A stretch of 10,812 nucleotides of DNA, from NCBI GenBank assembly GCA_902984215.1, contig CADWAF010005705.1, positions 1 to 10,812 on the forward strand. The letters run 5' to 3'. This document shows positions 1 through 7,586 of this stretch, one piece after another (position 1 is the stretch's first letter; each line of letters begins with the position of its first letter). The notes under the pieces are model-generated. The model was not told where the DNA came from. It saw only the letters and a program-made list of their open reading frames with translations, and ran no database searches. The DNA comes from Willaertia magna (taxonomy: Eukaryota; Heterolobosea; Eutetramitea; Acrasida; Naegleriidae). A program made the translations under genes and the position numbers.

Positions 1-389
1 TCCTTTTTATCTACATCGGAAGATGAAGAGAAGGCTTGATTACTATTTTCATTATCTAATTGTAAAACAAAATAGTTATTTTCAAAGTTATTACAGTTTG
101 TTAAACGTTTTTCTATTTGACAATATTTTCCATTTACTTTAATAGGGCTATGGTTGGCCACTTTTTTTACGATTCTTCGCGTAAAGTGTTTGAATTGTTG
201 TTGTGATGTAGGTGCTGTTGTTGCATGTTCTTCATTTTTGTTGTTGTGATCAATGCCAAGCGTCTTCTTATCATTTAAATTATTAGATTCATTAACAAAG
301 ACAATTTTATTTTTATTATTTTTTTCATTATTATTATTATTTGTAACGGTGTTATTTTGTTGTTGCTTTGAATAATCAATGGTGGCCAT
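1..389 (-). CDS. 5' part of an Asn-rich protein entering a WGR-like domain (partial, runs off left edge)
   Basis: The frame is open for 129 codons from the ATG at 389-387 to the window edge, and an in-frame TGA at 428-426 upstream supports this start. Residues 1-65 are low complexity with Gln and Asn runs (QQQ at 9-11, five Asn at 17-21). From about residue 66 the sequence becomes ordered. Residues 86-112 (NGKYCQIEKRL, then NNFENNYFVLQL) resemble the first half of the WGR domain of PARP-type proteins, where a beta strand is followed by an Asn-rich turn and an aromatic-x-LQL strand. The WGR signature itself would lie beyond the edge, so the domain call is inference. If correct, the protein could be a PARP or another nucleic-acid-binding WGR protein. 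No targeting signal is visible. Confidence 0.75.
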   Translation of the reverse strand, partial: MATIDYSKQQQNNTVTNNNNNEKNNKNKIVFVNESNNLNDKKTLGIDHNNKNEEHATTAPTSQQQFKHFTRRIVKKVANHSPIKVNGKYCQIEKRLTNCNNFENNYFVLQLDNENSNQAFSSSSDVDKK

Positions 390-740
390 TCGTATTTTGT
401 GCTCGGGTACAATAAGAAGAAGAAGTCACTTCTTTTTTTTATTCAATGAATTCCAATAGATTCATAAGTGATTGATGAATTTATTTGATTCCAGACGATG
501 CGAATAGCATTTTTCATTTTTGTTTTTATTCATTCAAAATTCGAATCGAACAGTTTTTTTATGGACTTTGCATCAAGCGCGAATTTTTCTAAAAAAAATT
601 ATTCATTCGAATTTTTCATATATTTGAAAAATACGATTCGAATTTCTTAATATTTTTGGGTTATGCGATTCGTATACTTGTGAATATTCATGATTTGATT
701 CGTATCTAATACTTATTAAATGCTATTCATTCGAATTTTC
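388..740. promoter_or_regulatory. cluster of ATTCGAAT palindromes upstream of the minus-strand WGR-like gene
   Basis: The 8-bp palindrome ATTCGAAT occurs exactly at 539-546, 605-612, 636-643 and 729-736. Close variants are ATTCGTAT at 388-395, 668-675 and 698-705, a reverse-strand ATTCGCAT near 499-506, and a CGCGAATTT site near 578. Two copies share the longer context ATTCATTCGAATTTT (601-615 and 725-739). Copies at 605 and 636 flank an 8-bp hairpin (ATTTTTCA at 611-618 with TGAAAAAT at 625-632). The region lies directly upstream of the gene starting at 389, so a binding-site array for a dimeric regulator is plausible; a decayed repeat element is the alternative. The rest of the gap (741-906) shows nothing recognisable. 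Confidence 0.45.
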
Positions 741-906
741 AGATTATAGATTTATTCTTTTGGCTCCATAGAGATGGATATGTCTGGTTCTCTGTTATGG
801 CTTCTGTATATATATTAGCTCGTCTTCTCTAATGTGGCTGTAATTCTTGCGGGTCCAAATTTTATACAAGGAATGATAACTGTTCTCTTCTTGTTTTGCT
901 TTGGAA

Positions 907-1267
907 ATGGTTTGGAATGCAAATGTTGAGATTAATAATTCTCAATATTATTCGGAAAGAAAGAAAATCAAAAACTCAGTTGCAATTATCAAAGGACAAA
1001 GTAAAGGTTATTTTGTACTAAATGAAAAGGATTTAACTTGCCATCAAAATTCCAACGTGTTTAAACTTCAATTCCGTTGTTTTTAGAAATTCCGTTAGCA
1101 ATAATTAATTATGCCAGCATTAAAGTGCGTGTTGAATCAAATGGCAATCATTAGTTACAACCGCAACTTCAAGCAAAACAACATGACAACGTCAATGACT
1201 TAATGACGGTCAGTCCACTTTAAGGAAAGAAGCCAAAATGATTTTCAAGGCTTTTGAATTTTATTAA
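907..1267 (+). pseudogene. possible relic of a second WGR-like domain
   Basis: From the ATG at 907 a short frame of 59 residues runs to a TAG at 1084-1086. Its end, KDLTCHQNSNVFKLQF, resembles the first half of a WGR domain (Asn-rich turn followed by an aromatic-x-LQ strand), and it is similar in spacing to the start of the minus-strand gene at 1-389. After the stop, a different frame at 1199-1267 reads NDGQSTLRKEAKMIFKAFEFY before a TAA. That is reminiscent of the second half of WGR, which has GQS-x-L followed by a helix with A-x3-F-x3-F. The central tryptophan-glycine-arginine part is not found, and stops separate the halves. I read this as a decayed copy, but a tiny intron-containing gene or chance similarity remain possible. 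Confidence 0.25.
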
Positions 1268-1494
1268 TGGATTCATAGGATGAGGGTAATAATAACCCAT
1301 GCATAATGTTTTGAATTTTTTTTTGTTTTAGAACGAATAATTTTTGATGCAATCAGTATCGAATTTCTTTACAATTGAAAATTCTTTAAAAAACTATTGG
1401 CTAACAATGAATATTGCGTTACAAAAAAATATTCAAAAAAAATACCCACACAAGCCCTTAACGCAAAACCCACGCATCGTCTGCAAAAATAATA

Positions 1495-2295
1495 ATGGAA
1501 GACATTTCGGAAGTAAAGATTGAGATCAATGATGGTAATAACAATTTTAAATCAAAATTCGTGAAATTACAAAGAATGCATTATAAACAAAATGGAATAA
1601 AAAAGATATGGGATATGGTTGATTCAAATGATTCCGTTTCTGCTTTATTATATCATCGTAAAAAACAATGCTTTATTTTAGTTAAACAGTTTAGACCTCC
1701 TGTTTATGCTAGACAATTAAAACAAAACAATATTAAACAACAAATTAAAGAAGAAATAACACTAACTAACAGAGATACCAATGATGTATTACTAACAACT
1801 GAAGAAGATAAATCTCAATTAATAATAGAGAAAGTAAATATTAAACAAGAATTAACAGATCAACGAGATAACGAAAATTTATCACCAAATTTAAGTTTTG
1901 AATTATGCGCAGGCTTAATGGATAAAGAAAAACATACAAATACAGAAACAATTCAAGCTGAAATTTTAGAAGAATGTGGATATAAAGTACCAATAGATGA
2001 AATTAAATTTGTTAATCATTTCTTTTTAGGAACTGCTTTGAGTGCTTCTGTACAATATTTTTATTATGCTGAAGTTACAGATGAATATAAAGTAAGTGAA
2101 GGAGGTGGCGTTGTTGAAGAAGGTGAAATGATTGAAACTTTTGAGTTGAATTTAGAGAAATGTTATTCTTTTATGAGAGATGATAAGATTGTTAAGAATT
2201 CAACATTATTGTATGCTTTAAGTTGGTGGATATTAGAAGTTGCAAATAGTGAGGAGATGACACTCTACAATAAAGGAAAGAATAATAAGAATTAA
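1495..2295 (+). CDS. NUDT14: Nudix hydrolase, NUDT14-type UDP-sugar diphosphatase
   Basis: The 266-residue product most resembles NUDT14, the cytosolic Mg-dependent enzyme that splits UDP-glucose and ADP-ribose into nucleoside monophosphate and sugar phosphate. Family features seen are HYKQNGIKKIWD (29-40), DSVSALL and ILVKQFRPPVYA (46-72), ELCAGLMD (136-143), the Nudix box G140 to Y163 with catalytic Glu at 156, 159 and 160, and GGGVVEEGEMIE (203-214). The box is one residue longer than the 23-residue consensus, as I recall for NUDT14, and the usual Arg before the first catalytic Glu is Ala155. Residues 75-133 form a charged Lys/Glu/Asn-rich insertion that looks disordered. An in-frame TAA at 1459-1461 makes the ATG at 1495 the first available start. 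There is no signal peptide. A poly(A)-type AATAAA lies at 2453-2458. The gene is a single exon; 1268-1494 upstream holds no further gene. Confidence 0.9.
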   Translation: MEDISEVKIEINDGNNNFKSKFVKLQRMHYKQNGIKKIWDMVDSNDSVSALLYHRKKQCFILVKQFRPPVYARQLKQNNIKQQIKEEITLTNRDTNDVLLTTEEDKSQLIIEKVNIKQELTDQRDNENLSPNLSFELCAGLMDKEKHTNTETIQAEILEECGYKVPIDEIKFVNHFFLGTALSASVQYFYYAEVTDEYKVSEGGGVVEEGEMIETFELNLEKCYSFMRDDKIVKNSTLLYALSWWILEVANSEEMTLYNKGKNNKN

Positions 2296-3194
2296 AACAT
2301 TACTAAGTAATGCAAATTGTGATTGCATTTTGTTAAGAGCAATCATTTATAGTAAGGGCTCAGTAATTTTTAAATTGTAAATTTTAATGCTTTAATTTAT
2401 CCTAATTTACATTATTCAGGCAAGTTACCAATTAAAGATTTCAAATTCTTATAATAAAACTCTAAGTATTAAATATGAGATAAAGGCTATTGACTGTCAC
2501 TTGTAAAGAAACAAATACATGAAATCTCCTTTAAATTTGCGTTTATTGATTGAATAACGGCTTTATCATGCTATTAAGAGAGCTAAACAGATAATGAGCA
2601 TTCCTAAGATATCTTATAGGCCAACTTTATGACGAACTTTATGGTTTCTTAAAGGACAATAAATAAGTATTGTAGCAAACTGAAAAAGGCAAAAAAACAA
2701 TAGGCGATCGCTTAATGCCATTGTTGAAGTAGAAGCTGTGTAATTGCTGCTGTGTGAATACTTTGCAATTCTATTGTTTGCACTTGTGTTTACCTTCTCT
2801 TTTGACAAGAACAATACACCAACTGTTCAGGTTGTCAATATGTTTGCAAAATGTCCTTAATTGCAGGAAAAGAACTTTGCTATTAATGGTAAACTCTTTG
2901 TCAAAAGTTAGGTGAATAATTGTCACCAGTAATGGTGTTTCAAAGACTAGGAGACCGTAATTGGATTGTGATAATTGTGATAAGTGGCTATTTCCATATC
3001 GTTATTTTCCACAGGTATTTAATTATCTATTTATCCTGTATTTGACTCAATTCTTTCAATCATCGCGCAGACTTTTAAAGCTTGATTGAAAAGAATAACT
3101 TAACGAAAGAAAAGCAAATATCAATATCACAGCCATTAACATTTTTAATTTAAACGTTACATAACCTTCCTACCCAAACCTTTCAAAAAGAAAC
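2296..3194. other. intergenic region without a recognised gene
   Basis: About 900 bases separate the Nudix gene from the next one. Apart from the 3' hairpin and AATAAA (2453-2458), which belong to the Nudix transcript, I see no tRNA, no ordered open frame and no long repeat. Composition is typical of the left part of the window. A small direct repeat ATTGTGATA occurs twice within 2963-2983. The part nearest 3194 presumably holds the promoter of the downstream gene, without a recognisable core element. Confidence 0.5.
2309..2329 (+). other. short hairpin just after the Nudix stop codon
   Basis: AATGCAA (2309-2315) and TTGCATT (2323-2329) form a 7-bp stem with a 7-nt loop, 13 bases past the stop. 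It would sit in the 3' untranslated region. A role in 3' processing or stability is only a guess, and stems of this size arise by chance. Confidence 0.2.
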
Positions 3195-3932
3195 ATGCGT
3201 AGAAACAAAGTGTTTTTCATGTCCCTTTATCAAGGCACAAATACAGAAAGTAATGAAATAAAGTCATCTCCATGCAGCATTCAAATACCCAGCAATGAAC
3301 AGTACCAATGTGTAAATGGAAGTATTTACAGATCCACTAGTACTGAAGACGTTGCAATAATATCGCCTCGTTATAGCCCATCCAGCAATAATAATATAGG
3401 CCAAATTGGCAATAATAATATCAGACAGTATTCACATAAACAAAATTGTAATAATCTAACGGGTTGTAGTAGCCATCATTTATCACTGTGTAAAAGTGAA
3501 ACAATTGTAGAAGGAGAAAGAAGGAATAGTAGTGATAGTGCTTTTAGAAATGATGATGAACAAAATTCAGCATGTTGGAAGTGGAATGAAAATGTATTTT
3601 ACAAAGGTATTCAAAAAAAGAAGAAAAAGAATTGTAAACAAAAATTTACATTATTTGATTCAGAGAATGGTTATACATTCCATCTTTATCACCCAACAAC
3701 AAATACATGTAATAACAACACATGCATTACAAATAATAATAACAATTACATCAATCCACAACTTGGCAGGGTTGAAAAAATTTGCAGCTCTAATGATGCA
3801 CCAACAACGACAACCTTAGCTAAGGTAAAGTTAATTTCAAATCAAACGCAAACAGAAAAAGTGTGTTTCTCTGTTGCTGCGAAACAAAGAATTATCAGAA
3901 CTTCCATCTCAATAAACGAATTGTTAAATTAA
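3195..3932 (+). CDS. unrecognised Asn/Ser-rich protein, possibly with an alternative spliced C-terminus
   Basis: Unspliced, this is 245 residues. An in-frame TAA at 3162-3164 leaves the ATG at 3195 as the first start, with Met9 as an alternative. I recognise no family. Visible features are Ser/Thr-rich stretches (24-62), Asn runs (65-67, 179-184), a possible phosphosite RRNSSDS (109-115), an acidic patch (119-122), and a basic run of five Lys (141-145) that could act as a nuclear signal. Near the C-terminus are a TQT (218-220) and KVCF (222-225), which fit the loose dynein-light-chain and PP1-docking (RVxF) patterns; such short motifs often occur by chance. A candidate intron at 3825-3950 would replace residues 211-245 by a 21-residue hydrophobic tail ending at 4016. 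RRP8 follows on the same strand after 86 bases. That the gene is real is likely; its function is unknown. Confidence 0.65.
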   Translation: MRRNKVFFMSLYQGTNTESNEIKSSPCSIQIPSNEQYQCVNGSIYRSTSTEDVAIISPRYSPSSNNNIGQIGNNNIRQYSHKQNCNNLTGCSSHHLSLCKSETIVEGERRNSSDSAFRNDDEQNSACWKWNENVFYKGIQKKKKKNCKQKFTLFDSENGYTFHLYHPTTNTCNNNTCITNNNNNYINPQLGRVEKICSSNDAPTTTTLAKVKLISNQTQTEKVCFSVAAKQRIIRTSISINELLN

Positions 3933-3950
3933 CCATTTATTTGTCCACAG
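3825..3950 (+). other. candidate 126-bp intron overlapping the 3' end of the 3195 gene
   Basis: The donor is AAG|GTAAAG after codon 210 (phase 0). The acceptor is TTTGTCCACAG ending at 3950, preceded by AATTAAC (3927-3933), a branch-site-like motif 17 nt before the end of the AG. Splicing would continue in frame from 3951 and end at TAA 4014-4016, giving a tail beginning IYHRLLLLSFVVFYIL, which looks like a C-terminal membrane anchor. The unspliced stop codon (3930-3932) lies inside the branch motif. Spliced and retained forms are both possible. A concern is that the spliced stop lies only 2 bases before the RRP8 ATG. Confidence 0.45.
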
Positions 3951-4018
3951 ATTTATCACCGTTTACTTTTGTTGAGTTTTGTTGTTTTTTATATTTTGGC
4001 GCCACTTCCTGTTTAAAA

Positions 4019-5083
4019 ATGTTCATCAAAAAATTTGAAAAAAAAATAATGCCCAACAAACCTGCCACCGATAAGAAGAGAAAGCTCTCTACCGGAAATA
4101 AGAAGAAACCGGAAGTGAATAACACAAGCAATAACAATAAACAACAAACGGTGATACCTTCTCCAGAGAAAAAGAAGACAAAAACAATTACACCTTCCAT
4201 AAAAGCCTCCATTCCAATCGCTCCTCCAGTTTTAAATTTTAATACTACCACTTCTTCTTCCAATAATAATAACACAAAAACCACTTCACTTTCTAAACTT
4301 CAAGAAGAATTTTCAGATAAATTAAAAACCGCTAAATTCCGATATCTAAATGAAAAACTATACACTACAACAGGTCATGAAGCAAAAGTACTATTTGAAA
4401 AAGATCCAAGTTTATTTAAAATCTATCATGAAGGATATAAACATTCAATGCAGAAATGGCCTTATCAACCAATTAAACATATGATTGATTATTTACAATC
4501 TAAACCTTCTAATTGGGTTGTTGCTGACATGGGTTGTGGAGAGGCTGAAATTGCAAAGAATGTTAAACAAAAAGTACATTCTTTTGATTTAGTTGCAGGT
4601 AATGAATATATAACAGCATGCGATATGAGAAATACACCTTTATCTGATGAAACTTGTGATTGCGTAATATTTTGTCTTTCATTAATGGGTACAAATCTAT
4701 ATGACTTTTTAAGAGAAGCCAATAGGATTTGTAAGGTTGGTGGAGTTTTACGTGTAGCCGAGTTAGAATCTAGATTTGTTGTGAATAAAGATGTAATTAA
4801 TGAAGTTAAAAAGTTAAAGAAGAAGGATTACTTTTATGAAGAACAAGAAGCTGAAGAATATGAAAAACAATCTAAGCAATTAGTTAAATCTGCAAATTAT
4901 TTAAATTTTATTAAGGCTGTTGAACATTTTGGTTTTTCTTCAACAAGTCAATCTAAACGTAATGGTTATTTTGTTGTTTTTGATTTTGCTAAAAGAGTGT
5001 CATGGAAAGAAGTTAAGAATAAGAAAGATCCTGTTATTTCTACAAATGAAGTTTTAAAACCATGTCTTTATAAAAAGAGATAG
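4019..5083 (+). CDS. RRP8: ribosomal RNA-processing protein 8, large-subunit rRNA m1A methyltransferase
   Basis: The product is 354 residues from the ATG at 4019; a second ATG at 4049 (344 residues, starting MPNK) is equally well placed and may be the true start. RRP8 is a nucleolar SAM-dependent enzyme that makes N1-methyladenosine in 25S/28S rRNA during 60S assembly. Residues 12-90 are a basic, Lys/Asn-rich tail suited to nucleolar targeting. The catalytic part shows FRYLNEKLYT (107-116), the DP..F..YH.GY block (129-140), SAM motif I VVADMGCGEA (167-176), FDLVA (189-193), TACDM (199-203), FCLSLMGTN (218-226), AELESRF (247-253) and the family-typical ending LKPCLYKKR. A charged Lys/Glu insertion at 263-289 lies between SRF and the last strands. 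Length is close to yeast Rrp8. The gene is a single exon with AATAAA at 5103-5108. The frame stays open upstream to at least 3863 without an ATG, probably by chance. Confidence 0.95.
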   Translation: MFIKKFEKKIMPNKPATDKKRKLSTGNKKKPEVNNTSNNNKQQTVIPSPEKKKTKTITPSIKASIPIAPPVLNFNTTTSSSNNNNTKTTSLSKLQEEFSDKLKTAKFRYLNEKLYTTTGHEAKVLFEKDPSLFKIYHEGYKHSMQKWPYQPIKHMIDYLQSKPSNWVVADMGCGEAEIAKNVKQKVHSFDLVAGNEYITACDMRNTPLSDETCDCVIFCLSLMGTNLYDFLREANRICKVGGVLRVAELESRFVVNKDVINEVKKLKKKDYFYEEQEAEEYEKQSKQLVKSANYLNFIKAVEHFGFSSTSQSKRNGYFVVFDFAKRVSWKEVKNKKDPVISTNEVLKPCLYKKR

Positions 5084-6326
5084 ATGGATTAAATATTTGT
5101 AAAATAAATATTTTTGTTATTTATTTGATACATTGCATTTTGAAAATCTCTACAATATTGTGTCACTGAATAAAAAGCAAGAACTTTTAAGATTCAAAAT
5201 GCATGACACAGGGGCAACTGAATTGATTCAATAATTTAATACAATGGTTGTTGTATAAATGATTCCATCTCTTCCATTTCAAACAAGTAATGATTGGTAA
5301 AAACAGTGCGCAACCAAAGGATCAAATACTCTAGGTAGGAAGTCTTTTATTTATTAAGAGATCGAGCGTTTTTTTTCTTACTGAAACTTCTTACTTTACA
5401 TTAAACGAGTCAGGAATTTCCATGTAATTATTTAAAAAGAGAAATGCATTTTTCTACACAATTTAAAATTAACTACCTGCAATTTAGTGCCTACCTAATT
5501 GACATGTTTAACAAAATGCAAAATGCATTTCTAGTTCTTCTCTATCTAACTAGTACATCTTATCAACCACATTCAAAGTAAATCTTTTGAAATAAATAAT
5601 AATAGAAACTTATAAAACTTAACAACAAAACTTGATGTTTCTGATTGCTGTTTATGACTATTAAAATTGCGCGAAAATTCCAGGAAATAGCTAAATTCAA
5701 GACTTTATTATAAGCATTTTAAGAAATTAAAACGAAAAAAATCAATAGATTCCAAACTCCACCAAGGTTAAAAAAAACAAGCAAGGATTTTAGTTAATCT
5801 AAAAAAGCATTCCCAAAAAAAAGGCTTTGCATTCCTATCAACCAACCCATTAGTGAAAGGTTGTTTTTACATTATAAACACTCTATTAATTTGTACTACA
5901 TTGTATCTTATAATACTCATAATACTGAGAGTTGTTAGTAGTAGCCAATAATAATCCAAAGAGTAAGTTATTACTTTTTATATTTTTCAGTCATTTAACC
6001 AACATCCTTCAAAACCACATTACATCCCCAATCAATCCAAAAAACATGTTAATATTCCGTTAAACAAAAACATGTTTAAATAACAACAATCCAAATGTTC
6101 ATCCTTTTATTACCCAATCACCAACAACATAACGATTGCCATAATGTCTGTTCATGCTCATAACCATCACTTCGCAAAATGACCCAACCCTCAAAAAAAA
6201 TGCGAATCTCTGAAAATCTTGTTACTACTTTAATTTTTTTTACCGTAAATTCATTTCGTAAAAATCTACTCATGATGGCGTAACCTAAAAATGCATTTTT
6301 CGCTAATTTGCAGTTCACTTTAGAAT
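5084..6326. other. intergenic region of 1.2 kb without a recognised gene
   Basis: This is the longest gene-free gap in the left part, at about 23% G+C. It contains the RRP8 3' signals and inverted repeats (5103-5210). The palindrome AATGCATT appears at 5443-5450, 5522-5529 and 6290-6297. There are splice-like signals (GTAAGT at 5963-5968, TTTTTCAG ending at 5990, TTTGCAG ending at 6313) that could mark an intron in the leader of the next gene. I see no tRNA and no ordered reading frame. The short minus-strand frame at its right end overlaps the next gene and looks spurious. Confidence 0.5.
5134..5210 (+). repeat. two interleaved inverted repeats after RRP8 (pseudoknot order)
   Basis: TGCATTTTGAA (5134-5144) pairs exactly with TTCAAAATGCA (5193-5203), and TGTGTCA (5159-5165) pairs exactly with TGACACA (5204-5210). 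The order is A, B, A', B', so the stems would form a pseudoknot or compete with each other; A' and B' touch. A second AATAAA (5169-5174) lies in the loop between B and A'. The block starts 51 bases after the RRP8 stop, so it may be in the 3' untranslated region or at the transcript end. A small mobile-element relic is the alternative. Confidence 0.4.
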
Positions 6327-7586
6327 ATGTCAACAGCTGCTGCAAGTATTGCTTCCACAAGTGCTAATAATAATAATGAATGTTCTACTTTAAGTCCACA
6401 TGTTGTTACATCTACAACAAGTAATAATACTAGACAACATGGTAATCACAATCGTGAAAGAATGTGTGTGGTTTGTTCAAGAACTCATCCACCAACAATT
6501 TTTAGTTGTAGATATAAAGTTCATCCTAAAAACTGTGATTTATTGTGCGGTTTTTTCGAAAGAGAATTAAACTTTGGTGAATTATGTGATAGATGTTATC
6601 GTTTATGGTATAAACATAAGAGACAAAAAGAAGATGATGAGAATGGTATATCTAATGATGGTAGTAATGGAAAACGTAAGAAAAGAGGAGGTTCTACAAA
6701 GAGAAGAAGTAAAGTATTTACTAACAAGGCTAATAATAATAACAAACAACAACCTTCTTCTCCTCAATTATTGAACAATGATAATAACAGTAATAATAAC
6801 AATGCTGTTGTTGGTTGTAACTCTCCTAACAGTCAAGAAAGAAAGGTTTGTGGAAAGAGACAATTAGGAAATAACGAACAAAACAATAATGTATTTGATA
6901 ATAATGCTAACCATAATGTAAATATTTCTGTTCCTTATATTGCAATGGAAGGTAAATCATCTTTGGTTTCTAATGTTGTAGTTAATAGTGAATTAAGTAA
7001 TAATCCTCATAATTTTCATAATGCAACCAGTTATTTTAACAATGAAGAAAATTTACATTTATTTGTTGGTAATGGTCAACAACAAGATGGTTATGCATCA
7101 AGTAGTTCACTTGCTTCGAATAGTAATGAAGCTACCTCTGGTCAGTTGTTAAGGATGTCTCCTGGTTCATATGAACAAGATCAACCAAAAAAGAAAAGAA
7201 AGAACAATGCAGTCAACTGTGAGTTGGATAATGAAGAAGAAGATGAGGATGAAGATATTACTTATCCTGAAGTGTTACATGCTATTGCTGCCTCAAATAG
7301 ATTACCTAGTATTAAAGATATATTCCACCAAACTACTAAGAATAATGATGTGGTAACAAGGTTGATTGCATGGAATGATTTAAGTAAGAATGTTAGAACA
7401 TCTAAAAGAAAAGGGTTAATTCCAATGCGGAGCCCACCAAAAGATGATCCAATTATAGCTTATTTAAGAAGTGACAATTACCTTAATCCACAAAGAATTA
7501 CTAATGACATGTTTCCTTCTTTTAAAGAAAAGAATGAAATATTAAATAATTGTAATAATTGTGAAGAGAAAAAGAATAGGGCATAA
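6327..7586 (+). CDS. Asn-rich nuclear-type protein with an N-terminal Cys cluster and a C-terminal PEX14-like short motif
   Basis: This 419-residue protein starts at an ATG with an in-frame TAG two codons upstream (6321-6323), fixing the start. Residues 47-90 carry seven cysteines (C47, C50, C61, C70, C74, C87, C90), with a CxxC at each end, so a zinc-binding fold is likely; the final CDRCYRLW recalls treble-clef domains such as ZAD, but I cannot assign a family. Two basic clusters (116-129 and 288-292) look like nuclear signals. The middle (130-285) is Asn/Ser-rich and probably disordered. An acidic run (301-310) precedes an ordered block at 311-390. There, TYPEVLHAIAASNRLPSIKD (312-331) resembles the short helical motif before KPWE in PEX14-like and related eukaryotic proteins, although no KPWE follows. 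A DNA- or chromatin-associated role is inference only. Confidence 0.8.
   Translation: MSTAAASIASTSANNNNECSTLSPHVVTSTTSNNTRQHGNHNRERMCVVCSRTHPPTIFSCRYKVHPKNCDLLCGFFERELNFGELCDRCYRLWYKHKRQKEDDENGISNDGSNGKRKKRGGSTKRRSKVFTNKANNNNKQQPSSPQLLNNDNNSNNNNAVVGCNSPNSQERKVCGKRQLGNNEQNNNVFDNNANHNVNISVPYIAMEGKSSLVSNVVVNSELSNNPHNFHNATSYFNNEENLHLFVGNGQQQDGYASSSSLASNSNEATSGQLLRMSPGSYEQDQPKKKRKNNAVNCELDNEEEDEDEDITYPEVLHAIAASNRLPSIKDIFHQTTKNNDVVTRLIAWNDLSKNVRTSKRKGLIPMRSPPKDDPIIAYLRSDNYLNPQRITNDMFPSFKEKNEILNNCNNCEEKKNRA

Noticed and set aside
539..736. TTCGAAT strings that resemble the tRNA T-loop
   Set aside because: No GG or flanking stem, no A box or anticodon arm; they belong to the palindrome cluster.
1790..1796. 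TACTAAC inside the Nudix gene
   Set aside because: The frame is continuous and homologous on both sides, so it is coding sequence and not a branch site.
2614..2814. 66-residue minus-strand frame in the gap after the Nudix gene
   Set aside because: No domain, no supporting context, and length within chance for this composition.
3532..3819. Plus-strand frame overlapping the 3195 gene
   Set aside because: Shadow frame made by AAT/ACA-rich codons of the gene in the main frame.
3937..4284. 115-residue hydrophobic minus-strand frame
   Set aside because: Antisense of the Lys/Asn-rich N-terminus of RRP8; AAG/AAC codons read backwards give Leu/Val/Phe.
5963..6313. Splice-like signals: GTAAGT at 5963-5968, TTTTTCAG ending 5990, TTTGCAG ending 6313
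   Set aside because: They could bound an intron in the leader of the 6327 gene, but the pairings give 28 or 351 bp and lack a clear AYTAAC motif at the right distance, so I do not annotate an intron.
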